DNA from: Cryptomeria japonica | Taxonomy: Eukaryota; Streptophyta; Pinopsida; Cupressales; Cupressaceae | Direction of reading: 5' to 3' | NCBI RefSeq assembly: GCF_030272615.1 | Contig: NC_081411.1 | Location: 833,640,136 to 833,704,135 of the forward strand | DNA length: 64,000 bases | In this document: positions 24,086 to 36,299 of the stretch, piece after piece | Position numbering within the stretch: position 1 is the stretch's first letter | How the letters are laid out: the number at the start of each line of letters is the position of its first letter | The notes under the pieces: generated by a model | Databases searched by the model: none | What the model was told of the DNA's origin: nothing | The model's input: the letters and a program-made list of their open reading frames with translations, nothing else | Program-made: the position numbers and the translations under genes

Positions 24086-25576
24086 CACAATTCATAATAC
24101 AAGAATATCATGCACATTCACACTAAACATATTGTAATACAGATATCACAATAGCAAAACTGACATTTCATTCAACACATGAAAAGTGTACCGCAAAACT
24201 ATACAATGATCATTTATAATATACACAAACATCACATTGTATATTATCTATTGACATCATATCCAAGGGCAATGGAAAATACAAGTAGGACTCAAAGAGC
24301 CCTAGAAGGAATGAATGCAATAGGTGGGGTGACCCAACCTGTTGAAACCACTTGAAAAATAAGAAGTAAACTCATAATTCCTGCGCTAAATCTCATATAA
24401 TATATTATAACACTCCTTTTCCCATGCAAGGTTGTACATTCTTCTAATGCTATCTACATGTGCAATTATTTGACTCCACATAACTAGAAAAAAAGAGTCC
24501 TAAACTATTTCAAGGGGATTTAACAAACAAATTTTACATAAGTCTATCAAAGATTTCACTGTGCAATACCCCTGACCTAATGATGCAGTCATGGTGAGAG
24601 GGTCCAGTTAAGGATTATCCACCCATGCAGCCAAACAAACAAACTCACAACAGCTCAATGAAACAACAAGAAATAGATATTTATTTCATCACAGTGACAA
24701 CAGCATTACAATTTGCTGCAATAGGCTTCCAACATGCTAGGCCTCAGTTGTTTATTTACAATGGGTAAATTACAGAACATAAAAGATATTGCAATATTGT
24801 GTCCTGCCCAATTTAGTTCCACTTTCTTTGTTGTTTTCTAAAGATCATCATGAGTGTATATATATCAGCTACCAGTCATAGGATAGATCACAGTTGACCA
24901 CAAGACGACACAACACTCAATGCCTTATGAAATGTGTAGATGCATCTTTTGGGATGAATGAAATAATGATGGATCAATGGATCTCAGTGTGATCCATGCT
25001 ATAAGGTCTCCTAGTCATCACAAGCTTTGAGAACTTGGTGCAAACCTTGAAGAATAAATCTGCTATTTTGTTGTGCCTAGTGAATGATCAGAAATTAAAT
25101 AATGCCTATATGGTGATCAAAATCTCTTAAGATTTGAATATGTCATTGTAGGATCCAAGATGAACAAATGTTTCCAAATGCAAGGCATAATAGAGAGTTG
25201 TAGTGAAATGTAGCATAACTATTAGTGATTGTCAAATGTGAAAAACGCCTACAAAAAAAAACACAAATAAGTTATATTTTTGGTTGACACAAGATTGCTC
25301 TCTTACACCTAGGGACGCTCTTCCATTGAACACTCACGGCTAATTGAAAAGTGAGTCCATCACTTTAGTGGCTACAGGTAAACCAAGATGATCTATCTTA
25401 AACTTTGAAATCTAAGATGACTTCTCTTGGGTCTACGAACTTTGTAAATGAAGTAATTATATAAAAGCATTAATTTGTCATGGTCTTCTCCCATTAGGAT
25501 TTCCATGTAAACATTGTCTTGTTGTGTTCTTCTAATGTGCATGATTGTTGAAATTTAGAAATTGATGTTATTGTGA
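24086..25576. other. No gene recognised upstream of the copia relic
   Basis: AT-rich sequence lacking a convincing reading frame. It precedes a gag fragment and may include a decayed 5' region of that element, but no LTR end or primer-binding site could be identified. Confidence 0.4.
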
Positions 25577-26290
25577 TTGATAAATTTTAAATTGGTAAAA
25601 ATCATTGTCATACTGATTCAAAAGATATTGAGATCTCTTCCTGAAAGATTCAATGCTAAAATCTCTGCTATAGAAGAAATGAAGAACTTAGATAAACTAA
25701 CAATGGATGAGCTACATGAAACACTCGCAGCATATGAAATGAAAACTCAAAAGGATGATACATCAAAAAGGGAAGCAGCATTCAATGCCACAATGAGATC
25801 AAAGAATAAAGAACCTATGACAAGTGGTAAACGGATAAGGAGGAAGCTCTTTTTGTTCGAAATTTAAGATAAGAGAACAAAGGGAAATTACCATTTAAAT
25901 GCTTTAACTATAAAAACATTGGACAATTTATTAAGAATTGTCCTTACAAGAAAGTGATAGTGAGAAAGAAGAAAAGTCTTATGCAAGGAAGGAAAACAAA
26001 TGTAATCACAAGTGTAACAAAAACAATAAAGAGAAGAAATCCTACGACTACAAGATGAGTCTCTATGCTTATAGAGATAATAGTTCATCCAATGATAGTG
26101 ATTGGGACAACTATAAAGAAGAAATTCTTTTAGTTGCATTTGAAACATAAGGCAATGATAAAGAAAACAAGTACTCACATGAAGATGAGAAGATACAATC
26201 TAATCATGAAGATGATGATGAATATGGTTTTCAAAAGGAACTCTATCGTGCCATAAGTGAAATTGATAGACTTCGGAAGAAAAATCTATG
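25577..26290 (+). pseudogene. gag: Ty1/copia gag relic with broken zinc knuckle
   Basis: The frame from 25577 gives ILRSLPERFNAKISAIEEMK, then LDKLTMDELHETLAAYEMK: the C-terminal part of the copia-type gag (UBN2-like) domain. After a stop and frame change comes a degenerate CCHC knuckle, readable as CFNYKNIGQFIKNCPY, where the second Cys and the His have become Tyr and Gln. A Lys/Glu-rich segment and an Asp/Ser-rich stretch (YRDNSSSNDSDWDNYKEE) follow, ending in EIDRLRKKNL. All of this fits one gag gene with at least two disabling changes. It is cut at 26294 by the start of LTR D; no protease or pol follows in the window. Confidence 0.82.
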
Positions 26291-27539
26291 ATATTGTTGT
26301 GAGGTATTCACACATTGTCCCATCGCAAATGGGGACCCCCACTTTTTTCCTACTTTCTAGGTTGTGTTAGAGTCCTTAGCTATTAGCCTTTGCATCAAAA
26401 GGGTATAGGTGGTCAAGAGGCTAGGAGTCAAGTGGATAGTCTTGTGTAAGGTGTGAGATGAGTGTTGGTGTACATTTTATCATCTACCAAACATTAGAAT
26501 AAGATACCCAAAGGTATTCTATCCTCTCTTGAAAAATCACTACTGATTCCAAGGTCTATATGTGCGAACAAGCGACTTTAGTGGGATAGTGTTGTGACCA
26601 TTTCACACATCGCCCCATAGGATGGGGACCCCCTCTTTTTCTTGGGTTTTGCTTTCCCTTAGCTAGGTTTTTCCCTGCTTGCTAGATGTTTTGAGTGAGT
26701 TAGTGGTCGCCTGAGTTGGGTAGAATAGGGTTTCTCTCGAAAAGCTCATCCTAGGGTTTCTTACAAAGTTGAGTATAGCCTAGATCTAGGAAGTCATTTG
26801 TTGTCTACCTTGAACCCTAGGGTCGTCTTAGAGGAGTTTTACCTTTCAAGAGATTGAAGATGGATAGATTATGCAAAAGAGATAAAAGGTCTCAGTTCAG
26901 GGTAGGTCAGGAGTGTTGGTTTTCGTGTCAAAGTCTTGTCTTCCTCTAAGTCATAGACGATCAGGCAGAGTCAGTGGCCAAGGGAGGATTCAGGAGGCGA
27001 TTTCATGAATTGTTGAGCAAATTGGCAAGAATGTGGAGGGATATGCACCAAGGGTTGAGTTCAGGGAAAAGACAAGTAATTCCAAAATGAATCAGGCCTG
27101 GAATCAAGATTTTCGTTCCTGACCCTTCCAAAGTGTCCAGGGCGAAATTCATATTCCTCTGCTTTGCTCCTTGTCTTGACCAAGTTTGAAACTTCTACTG
27201 CATGGTGTGGAGGACTAGGATGCATATTTGCCTTAGGAAGAAGGTTTGAGGTGACAAAATGATGGAAATTAGCCTGGAGGAGGAAATTCGCTCCTGACCC
27301 TTCCAAAGGGTCCAGAGCGAAATTCTTGAAAACACTCATTTTCTCCTTAGATAAAGTCAGGACCTTGGTGTGGATGCAAGGAGAGTGATGTATGTTTGCC
27401 TCCCAGAGAAGATTGGAGTTGGAAGAATCAAGAATCAAGCTCAAAACAAGATTTTCGCTCCTGACCCTTCCAAAGGGTCCAGAGCGAAAATCTCAATGGA
27501 CCTCATTTTTTTTCATTGTTTGATCAAATTCTTAGTATC

Positions 27540-30030
27540 TGTTGACGTGTCTGAAATCGCATTGCTTGCGACTTCATCCGGCCAACGTAGAATAGAATTT
27601 ACTCACTGAGTATCCTATCCTCTCTTGAGATAAGGAAATCCCTAATGTTGTTTTTTGTTTGATCAATGGGGACGACCTCAAGGTTTCGATTGTCAGGTCT
27701 TGACTGCGGGATTACTCAGTGGTCGATGTGATTTGCTGGGAGCACAAGGGGACTTACGATTTGCAACAAGCTGGTCTGCTGCAATTCTCAAATTACGTAA
27801 TAAAGAGCAAAAGGAAAGGGTTAGGAGATCTGAAACTAACAACACGGGTATGCGGGTAGACGAATTCAACATAACCAATTCCTACTTGGCCAAAATAGCT
27901 CACAACCTTGCAGGAACGGTGCAATCTTCAAAGGGACTTGGAAGATTTTCAGACTGGAGACGCACGACTAAGCACCCAATTCTGGCGCAGCTCAGACGGA
28001 CACCTGCAATTGAACTAAGCACAATTAAAGGCTCAGGTTAACCATACAAAAGGATACACAATCAGTATATCCTCAATGGTATGAGCCTGAATCTATCAAA
28101 TACTTGCAGACCCAAAACAAAAAGATCTATCTAAAATGCTAAGAGAAACCATGCAAACAGGATGAAAACAAGACAATAAACACCAAATCAATGTTTATAT
28201 ATTGATTTCAGCTGCCTATTACAACAATTTCTGCAACATCTCTATGCTACTTCTTAAAATCTAACCTATTCTAACTCTAAAATCTAACTCTAAAATCTAA
28301 CTCTCTCAATAGAGTCTAACTATCTAACCCTTTACAAAAGAAAGGCCTCTGCCTTTTATAGTTTTTACAATTTTGAATCAGAGGCCAGGATGGACTGCAT
28401 CCAAGGGTCCTGATCTACCTTCCAGAAACTAGCAGCCCTAACCCATGCCCATTAAATTCTCACTCATCCATTTAACCACAATTTCAACTACCTGCCACTA
28501 TTTGGCTTCAATTTGAGTCTATCTGGTAGTTGGACATAACTATCCATAACTGACTTGTTTCCCCTTTCTTTCAAAATATCTGAGTGGGACCTACAAGCAG
28601 CTTTACAATAAAACAATTTCAGCTTTTTAGAAATTGAATTCCTGGAATTAAATCCAACTATGTGCTTTTTTCTCGAGAAGGCATAAACTTGCAGCATTCA
28701 AAGTGTTCTTTGGTCTTTGGTCTCAGTGGTGGACTTCATCTTTGTTCAGCGGCACGGCTCCCAATGTTTGGTTGCTCTTGCAGCGCATTCCCACATCTTT
28801 TTCTTTTCCAGTCTTCGACGCCTAGCCTTGATTGCGATCCTTCTTCGATTTGCGTTTCAGGTCTTTCTCCTAGTTCTCTAATGACGTCCTACGACCTGCG
28901 AACGATCAATTTCATTTCAATAAATCAATTTGAAAAATTAATTAATTAATTTAACAAATATTAAAATTTAACGCCTAGAGGGTCATTTGAAAATTTCCCA
29001 AGTTTTAACGCTTTTACTCCTTCCACGAATTTAGTTGTTCCTGGCAATTTCAGGCAAGAGGGGCGTTTGAAAAGTTTTAAAAACTTTGACATTTTCACCC
29101 CTTAATGGTAAATTTCGGGATTTTGGGCACTTTTGCAAACTTTTCACTTTTCACATTTTCACTTAAAGGTCCAAATTCGGCCTTTGGGCACTTTTGCCAA
29201 CTTTTCACTTTTCACATTTTGGCTAAAAGGTCCGAATTTGGCCATTTGGGGCATTTTTGCCAGCTTTTCACTTTTCAGATTTTCACTTAAAGGTCCAAAT
29301 TCGGCCCTTTGGGCACTTTTGCCAACTTTCACTTTTTAACATTTTGGCTAAAAGGTCCGAATTTGGCCATTCGGGGCATTTTTGCCAACTTTTCACTTTT
29401 CAAATTTTCACTTAAAGGTCCAAATTCGGCCCTTTGGGCACTTTTGCCAACTTTCACTTTTTAACATTTTGGCTAAAAGGTCCGAATTTGGCCATTTGGG
29501 GCATTTTTGCCAGCTTTTCACTTTTCAGATTTTCACTTAAAGGTCTAAATTCAGCCCTTTGGGCACTTTTGCCAACTTTCACTTTTTAACATTTTGGCTA
29601 AAAGGTCCGAATTTGGCCATTTGGGGCATTTTTGCCAACTTTTCACTTTTCAGATTTTCACTTAAAGGTCCAAATTCGGCCCTTTGGGCACTTTTGCCAA
29701 CTTTCACTTTTTAACATTTTGGCTAAAAGGTCCGAATTTGGCCATTTGGGGCATTTTTGCCAACTTTCACTTTTTAACATTTTTTATCTCCTTTGTATCC
29801 CATGGCGAAAATCGGCATTTCAACGTCATTGCAGGCTTTAACTCTTTCTTCACATTTAGGCGACTTTGCGAGAATTGGGGAGTTTTAAGTTCGCAATATG
29901 GCCCTAGACGCCGAATTTGGTTTTAGAGGCACTTGACCCTTCATATCCCCTTCCTCTTCCGCAAGGACAGAAAGGCACAAACTGGGGGGTCCATGTCCAA
30001 GACGGGGATGGGTGTGCGATTCGCACAACA
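27540..30030 (-). mobile_element. Solo GDTN-family LTR, copy F, TSD GTATC
   Basis: In sense it starts TGTTGTGCGAATCGCACA at 30030 and ends ...GACACGTCAACA at 27540. Identical 5-mers GTATC flank it (27535-27539 and 30031-30035). Length 2,491 bp. It has a 125-bp tandem array (29790-28980), a TATAAAA box (28360-28354) and the GTAAGT motif (27757-27752), but no long ORF and no internal retrotransposon region. It is inserted in the hairpin array of LTR-1. This short copy with clean ends best defines the family's termini. Confidence 0.93.
28980..29790 (+). repeat. 125-bp tandem array of LTR F
   Basis: A dimeric unit of about 62 + 63 bp. One half carries 'aaattcggccctttgggcac' and 'ttttgccaactt', the other 'gaatttggccatttggggca' and 'tttttgccaactt'. 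Successive 'catttttgcca' landmarks lie at about 29252, 29378, 29504, 29629 and 29753. The repeats become more diverged toward 28980. Confidence 0.92.
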
Positions 30031-31916
30031 GTATCCAAGGCATGTTGGAAGAAAGATGGACATGTTCTTGCCTTAGGGAATGTTTGAAAGCAATAAAAGG
30101 TGGGGATTTCGTCATAGAAAAGGAAGTTCGCTCCTGACCCTTCCATAGGGTCCAGGGCAAAATTTCACTAAACCACTTTTTTTTCCCAATTTTATGCCAG
30201 GGCAAGTATGGATCAAGATGAATTGAGATTGGAGATGTCCTTAGGAATGACTTTGAGTTGCTAGTTATCCATGAATTTGAAGGAATTGAGCAAAAACAAG
30301 AATTTCGCCCCTGACCCTTCCAAAGGGTCCAAAGCGAAATTCCTAAAATCACCTATTTTCCTTGCAGGACAAGACAAACTTTTGGTTTTTATGACTTGAA
30401 TGGGTGTGAGGAGGTGTGTTCTTGCCTTTTGAAGATGATTGAGGTTGAAAGGATGAAGAAATGAGCTCAAGCTCCAGACCCTTCCAAAGGGTCCAGAGCG
30501 AAAACCCTAAAATCCATCTTATCCTCCAAATTTTGTGCCAAGTCAGGCCTAGACCAAGGTGAGAAAAGCCCTTAGGATTGCCTTTGAATGATTTTTGACC
30601 ACCAAAAGTGTAAATTTTGAGCTCAGACTTGAATTTCGCTCCTGACGCTTCCAAAGGATCCAGAGCGAAATTTTGGATAGGTCTTGTCCCTGGCTAGAAT
30701 TTTGAGCGAATTTTCCTTTTCAAGGCCTTTTAGGGATCAAGCAAATGTTGCCAGGTTGAGAAATGGATTCAAATGAGGGAGTCTAGAGGAAACAAAATGA
30801 AAAGAATGGAGTTGAGTAAGGGTAAACAAGCAAAACATGAATTTCGCTCCTGACCCTTCCAAAGGGTCCAGAGCGAAATTCTTCAAACTACCTATTTCTT
30901 CCTTGTGTGAAGTCAGGACTTTGATTCCTAGGGCGTGATTGAGGTTGGAATGATGTTATCTAGCCTTGCAAGATGAATTGAAGTGAAGGAGATGAAGAAT
31001 CAAACCCAAGACTTGAATTTCGCTCCTGACCCTTCCAAAGGGTCCAGAGCGAAATTCACAAAATATCATGTTTCCTATAAGATTGTGTTGAGCCAAGACA
31101 GTGATCAAGGTGGATTGGGCTTAGAGATTGCCACAAGTATGCCTTAAAGGGGATTGTGAATGAAAGAAGGGTGAATTTTGACCTAAGACTTGAATTTCGC
31201 TCTTGACCCTTCCAAAGGGTCTAGGCAAAATTCTCATGATCACCTAATTTTCCCATGGTGGAAGCTAAAAAATTGAATCCCTAGGCTTTGTTGAACTAAA
31301 ACTAGCATATGCCCACCTTTAAGAGAAATTAGGAGTGAAAGAATGAGGCAATCGAGACCTAATCAAGGAAATCGCTCCTGACCCTTCCAAAGGCACCAGG
31401 GCGAAATCCTTTTGAAATGCCTATTTTTCACTTTGTTTGAGCTAGGCAAAGGCAAGTTGCAAGGACATATTGACAAGAGCATGAAGTGGTGAAAAATCAA
31501 GGTTGTGAAGGTGTTGATAGATGGAGTAAATGAGCCTAGGTGAGATGTTCAAGCAAGCCTCCTTGGGGTGATTTAAGCCTTCCTCATACCATGAGCATTC
31601 TAGTGCCTATAAAGAAAATGTGCCTTCATCAAACTTTGAAAAAACTCTAGCATCTTCTAGGCTCACCTATATCCTCTCATTAAATTGCTAATCAAACCTC
31701 ATTTGTGGGAGTAAGGCAAATTCACATGATCTAGGCACTTATAAAAATGGATTAATTAATTTCTTTTAAGCCTTAAAATCAAAAAATTTCATACTTTGGT
31801 GCTCAATACATTTTTTTTGTGCTTTATTGCTAAGTCGGCCAGCTTGTAAAGAGTTTTATTTTATTTTATTTATACATTTACCAAGTCGGCCTATTTGACA
31901 AATGGTGAAAGCGCCC

Positions 31917-31922
31917 TATAAA
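31917..31922 (+). promoter_or_regulatory. TATA box of the long ORF in LTR-1
   Basis: TATAAA in the context 'gaaagcgccctataaaggaa', preceded by 'aagtcggcc'. Copy C has the matching arrangement (AAGTCGGCC, then GAGCGCTCTATATATTGG in sense at 40378-40341), and both are followed by 'tcattcattc'/'tcaatcattg'-like leaders. The distance to the ATG is about 500 bp including a 235-bp intron. Confidence 0.6.
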
Positions 31923-32175
31923 GGAAAGGTGTATTTTTGAAATCATTAATCATTCATTCATTCTTTCCTATGCGAATTTGAAGAGCAGAACTAGAGGTGC
32001 GAATTTCAGCAGACTTAAGCGAATTTCTTGATTAAAGAAGACTGGTTAAAAGCTGATTGAAGGCTAAATCATCAAGGGAAGAACCTGAAATTCAGATCAA
32101 AGACCTTTCATCCAGCAAATCTTCATTTTTCTTTATCCATTTTTTCAAGATTGATAGCTAGAAATCAAGGAGAAG

Positions 32176-32410
32176 GTATGTACAATCAGATTTTTGACAG
32201 CATATTGAAGATTTGATTCAAATTTCTATATTAATCCTTTGTGAGGTTAAATCTTCAGTAATCTGATTTGGTTCTTATCAGTTTCAAAATTCATAATTTT
32301 AAGGGTTTATCACACTATTTTCAAATTGTAATCTATTTATTTCTTTGAAAGGTCTCAAATCTCCTATCTTGAGGTATTATACTTAAACTTAGCTTAAGCC
32401 TCTTTTGTAG
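32176..32410 (+). other. Predicted 5'-UTR intron of the gene at 32418
   Basis: Donor AG|GTATGT at 32176 and acceptor TTTTGTAG ending at 32410, with a T-rich 3' part. The intron would end 7 nt before the ATG. The copies at 50731 and 56016 also have an acceptor just upstream of the ATG, and the copy at 50731 has a consensus donor. Confidence 0.55.
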
Positions 32411-32417
32411 GTATCAA

Positions 32418-35365
32418 ATGACGACCCCCAAGGCCAGTGGATCCACTACCCGGCAGGCTCTCATCAAAGAAGATCAAAAGAACGATGATTTGGAGACCAA
32501 GATCGTGTCCAAATGGAGCAATATCGGAGACACCAATCTAGGAAACTTCAATGTGAAGAAGTTTCGAGAAGCGCCCTACATCGGTAAGCCATCACCTGTA
32601 GCCACGAAGATAATTGAGAGTGGCATCATCAAGGCCGCAGGCTTCCCTCCCGCAGTCAAATGTCACGAGCTAATGATTGAATGTGCCCAGCACTATGATT
32701 CACATTCAAGGACGATCGTAGCCGAGGATGGAACTGTCCTAGCTTATCTTTCAGAAGAAGCTATAAGTGAAGCTTTTCATCTCTCGGAGCTGAGAGATAT
32801 GATCTACAAAAGCTTGGAAGGAGCTAGGTCTATCTACGAAGATGATCTTGACACATGTTTGAACTTCATCAACAAGAATTGGTTGCTCAAGAGTAGGCCT
32901 CGCTTGAACAAGACACCTATTACACCACACAGAATTGATTTCCAAGAAGAATTCAAGGACTTGATAACCATGCTCAATCGGGTTATTGGTGCCTCTCAGG
33001 GCTTCTTCTTCGACAAGTGGATGTTCTTCTATATTCAAGTGATCGTCCAAGGAAAAGGAATGCTCAATTGGGCTAGAATCATTAGCAACAACCTAGACGT
33101 GCCGTTGAGGAGGCTAGCCCCTACTAAGACATTCCACATGAGTTCATATGTTATATATTCCTTAGTCAGAAGTTTTGAGTATGCAGGGCTACCACACAGA
33201 GGAGTTGTTGGGAGAGGACCCGGAGAAATAAGAGCATGTGAATCTTATGTTCAACTACATCATCCACCTAAGAATTGCTACAAGCTAGTCAATGACACCT
33301 TCACAATGTATATCACCAGGACATTGCAAGGAGGGATTCACCACTGACTGTCTCCAGAGGCACAAGAGCTCGTGAAGAAGCATGGTGCATGGTTCATTCA
33401 GTTTCCAAAATTCACCTACATCAGGGTCCATGTGTCCTTCACCTCCCTATATGTTGTCAAGATATCCTACGAACAGAATAATATTACTTGAGGTGACTAG
33501 ACAGTTGGCAACTTATGCTAAAGCATCAAGATATAAGAATGGAAATGGTATCCCCGTACCCATTCTACTAGGAAATTCAACTGAAGTGTGTCCTAATTCT
33601 CAAGCCGCGGAAGATGCAGAGAAGGAATTATCTCTATATTCATTCACATCCTTTGCCTCAAGGGAGAATTTCGACCCTCATGGTCACATGGAAGAGACAG
33701 TTGGGAAGAAATACAAACATGAGTTTCAAGTAGAGGACTTCTGGATGAATGTCCAGGATGATATGGGGGTGAAAAGAAAGATGCATTCTAGATTACCCTT
33801 GGATCTCATCAGGAAATGTAAAGTTTACAGAGTAGCCAATCAATCCTAGGACAGTGGCAGATATCTCCAATCGTCCTATGAGAAGGAAGATAAAGAAGTG
33901 AAGATAGATTGGAATGAGCTAGAAGTTGCAGACCTAAGAGCATTAATGGATCTTGTTTTAAATTGCACTCGCAGATGGGTGGACGTACAACATCAAAAAT
34001 TGAAGGAGCAGAATGTAGCCATGACATTCACCCTGGAAACAAGAACAGAAGAAGGAGAAGCAAGTGTGAGTGAGAATGCTTCTCATTCCAAGGGATCGAA
34101 GAGAAAGGAAGGACTTGAGGAGAGAACCTTCCAAGAAGAAACAAAAAGTGAATCTTGGTCGTCCACCGAGTACGTCGTCTAGGCATGAAAAGAAAATAAG
34201 TCAAGGAGAAGATCAAAGACAGATAGTGTATGAAATTGATGAGTCTACAGAATCCATGGTGCAGAATGATAAACAAGGTAAAGGACAAACACCTCAGCAT
34301 CCATCGAGTCAATCTCTCTAGGTTGGTGCTAATGAACAGCAAGAAGAAAGGAATGATGATGAAGCAACATCTCCTTTCAGGGATGACAGACCTCTGCCTA
34401 AGGAAATACAAGTAAAGGAAAGAAAGTCTTCCATTCCAAATTGGCTAAAAGAAAGACTGACAAGGGTGGTTGTGGTTGAAGAGGAAGAACAAGTATTCGA
34501 CTTGGAAAGTCTCATAGGAAATTCCCATGAAGAGATCGAAAAGAAGAAGGCTACAAAGATGTCAAAGGTAATTAGAGATGATATAGGATCCAGGAAGATA
34601 CAGGTGGCCACACCAGTGGTGGACAAGTATGAGGATGAGATTCTGGCAGAGGAATATGATTTAGAGACATTTGATCTTGGTCCACTTACCTCCGAGCAGG
34701 CCATGGAAGAAGCAACTGATTCAGTGAGAGCACTTAATGACAAACTCAAAGAAGAAATGGAAAAGACAAAGAAGCTAGAAAGGGAGGTTAATGTTTGGAG
34801 GAATTATTTTGGTCAACCATTGAGGCGACAGGATCCAGCAGTATTACCTTTGCATGCACTTCCTCCCGAATCAATAAATCAGTCATGAGTTCTTGGATTG
34901 ATGAATCTTACAAGGTAGCCATTGAATTTGTAACAAGAATGATGAAGATAGTTCATCGAGCTATCCAGGTCCTTGAGATCATTCATAATCTATTGTTAAC
35001 TATGGATGCATTCACTCACACTAGAGACGTTGTCATCTCGGTCTTGCAAGTAATAAGAAGAACACCAAGACAGATTTTAGCACAAGATAAGATAATGGAT
35101 GGAGGAACCCATAGCCTTCTGCAATGGTCAACTTTACTCCAGATGAAGGAAGTTCTTTTCGAAGACATCAATACCAGATGCAGCCGAGTTGAAAGCACTA
35201 TCCACCCTATTCAAGACAAGGTGTTTGATGTATTGTGTACAATCCTTGACAGAAGGATAGAGATCGAGACAGATGTAGATGTCCAAGAATTGGAAGGCAG
35301 GATCAAGATCATTTTTTGCAAGGAAGAGAACATGGTCACAGAAAAGCAGCGAGATCAGATGTATG
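32418..35365 (+). pseudogene. GDTN-LTR long ORF, copy 1 (in LTR-1)
   Basis: Family and function unknown. The first open part (32418-33347, 309 aa) has KWSNIGDTNLGNFNVKKFRE, then KAAGFPPAVKCHELMIECAQ, a region with WMFFYIQVIVQGKGMLNWA, and YVIYSLVRSFEYAGLPHRG. A TGA at 33345 stands where copy 2 has Arg (HIRLSEQ). Further parts, in shifted frames, give PNSQAAEDAEKELSLYSF, a Ser/Lys/Glu-rich middle, SIPNWLKERL and KIQVATPVVDKYED, followed by a coiled-coil-like stretch (LNDKLKEEMEKTKKLEREV). It is cut at 35365 by element C, leaving about 980 codons. The two other copies in the window have the same order of segments. A link to plant retrotransposon accessory ORFs is possible but unproven. Confidence 0.75.
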
Positions 35366-36299
35366 TGTTGACGTGTATTTTGTACACTATCAAAGACAGA
35401 ATAAAATACCCAAAGGTACCTTATCCTCTCTTGAGTAAAGCCTCTGAATGCTGAAGACATCGCGAAACGGATCAATCAGGGTGACTTCAAGGTTCTTCGT
35501 TGTAGGATCTCTATGTGTGGATAAGCTCTCTGTGGTATGATGTGATTTTGCTGGAATCACAAGGGGACTTACACTTGATGACTGAACGTCTAATTTGCCT
35601 TGAATATTGCTTTTTCACTCCATCAATTCCTTTGGCTCGTAAGCAGTGAAGCTTACTAGGGTTTGAGGATTGCGGTGGCACTGAAGTCAGATTTTAGATT
35701 TTTCACCAATCACAGCTTTGCCTGAAAACCATAATGACTCGGAGTCCATTAATGTGTGAAGATATAGTAATCAACAGATGTCGGCATCAAGATACAGAAA
35801 ATGATTCCCTTCCAAGTCAAATACAGGTCCTAATCAGATGATAAAGCTGGAGAGGAACAACCTCGGATTTTGAGCACTTCATGAATAGATATCTAAGAAA
35901 TGAGTCTAACATAAGATCCAGGATATTGCCAGTGTGTGAGTAACAACACAAACACCTTTCTCACGAATGGAGGCTCCCACTCAAGACACCTAAACTAAAG
36001 CAAACCGACCGACATACCGACTGACCCAAAGCAAACTAAGCTAAAGCACACACCAAAAGGAAACGAAAGAAAGCAAACAACTAAACTACCTGAGCCACAC
36101 TAGATCATGAGTCAAATGACTCAAGGCAAATTAAGAACAAGGCTCAATAGACCTCTAACTAAAGACACGAAAAGAAAACCTACTCTAAACCTATATACAA
36201 GAGTCCTAGACTCAACACGACTCAAAGAAGCGAAATATGTACATGACTTCACATGATTTCTCAGGTTGTGCAACAAGAGCATGGCAAACGTGATGGTTC

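Larger units (their letters stand above)
27105..31408 (+). repeat. Two-stem hairpin array of LTR-1, 11 copies
   Basis: The same module as in LTR A but reading as its complement, in keeping with the opposite orientation of the host LTR. Copies start near 27110, 27286, 27453, (F inserted), 30126, 30303, 30466, 30634, 30842, 31018, 31195 and 31371. Spacing is 165-178 bp apart from one of 208. With LTR F and one TSD removed, the gap from the third to the fourth copy is about 177 bp, which restores the period. Confidence 0.94.
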
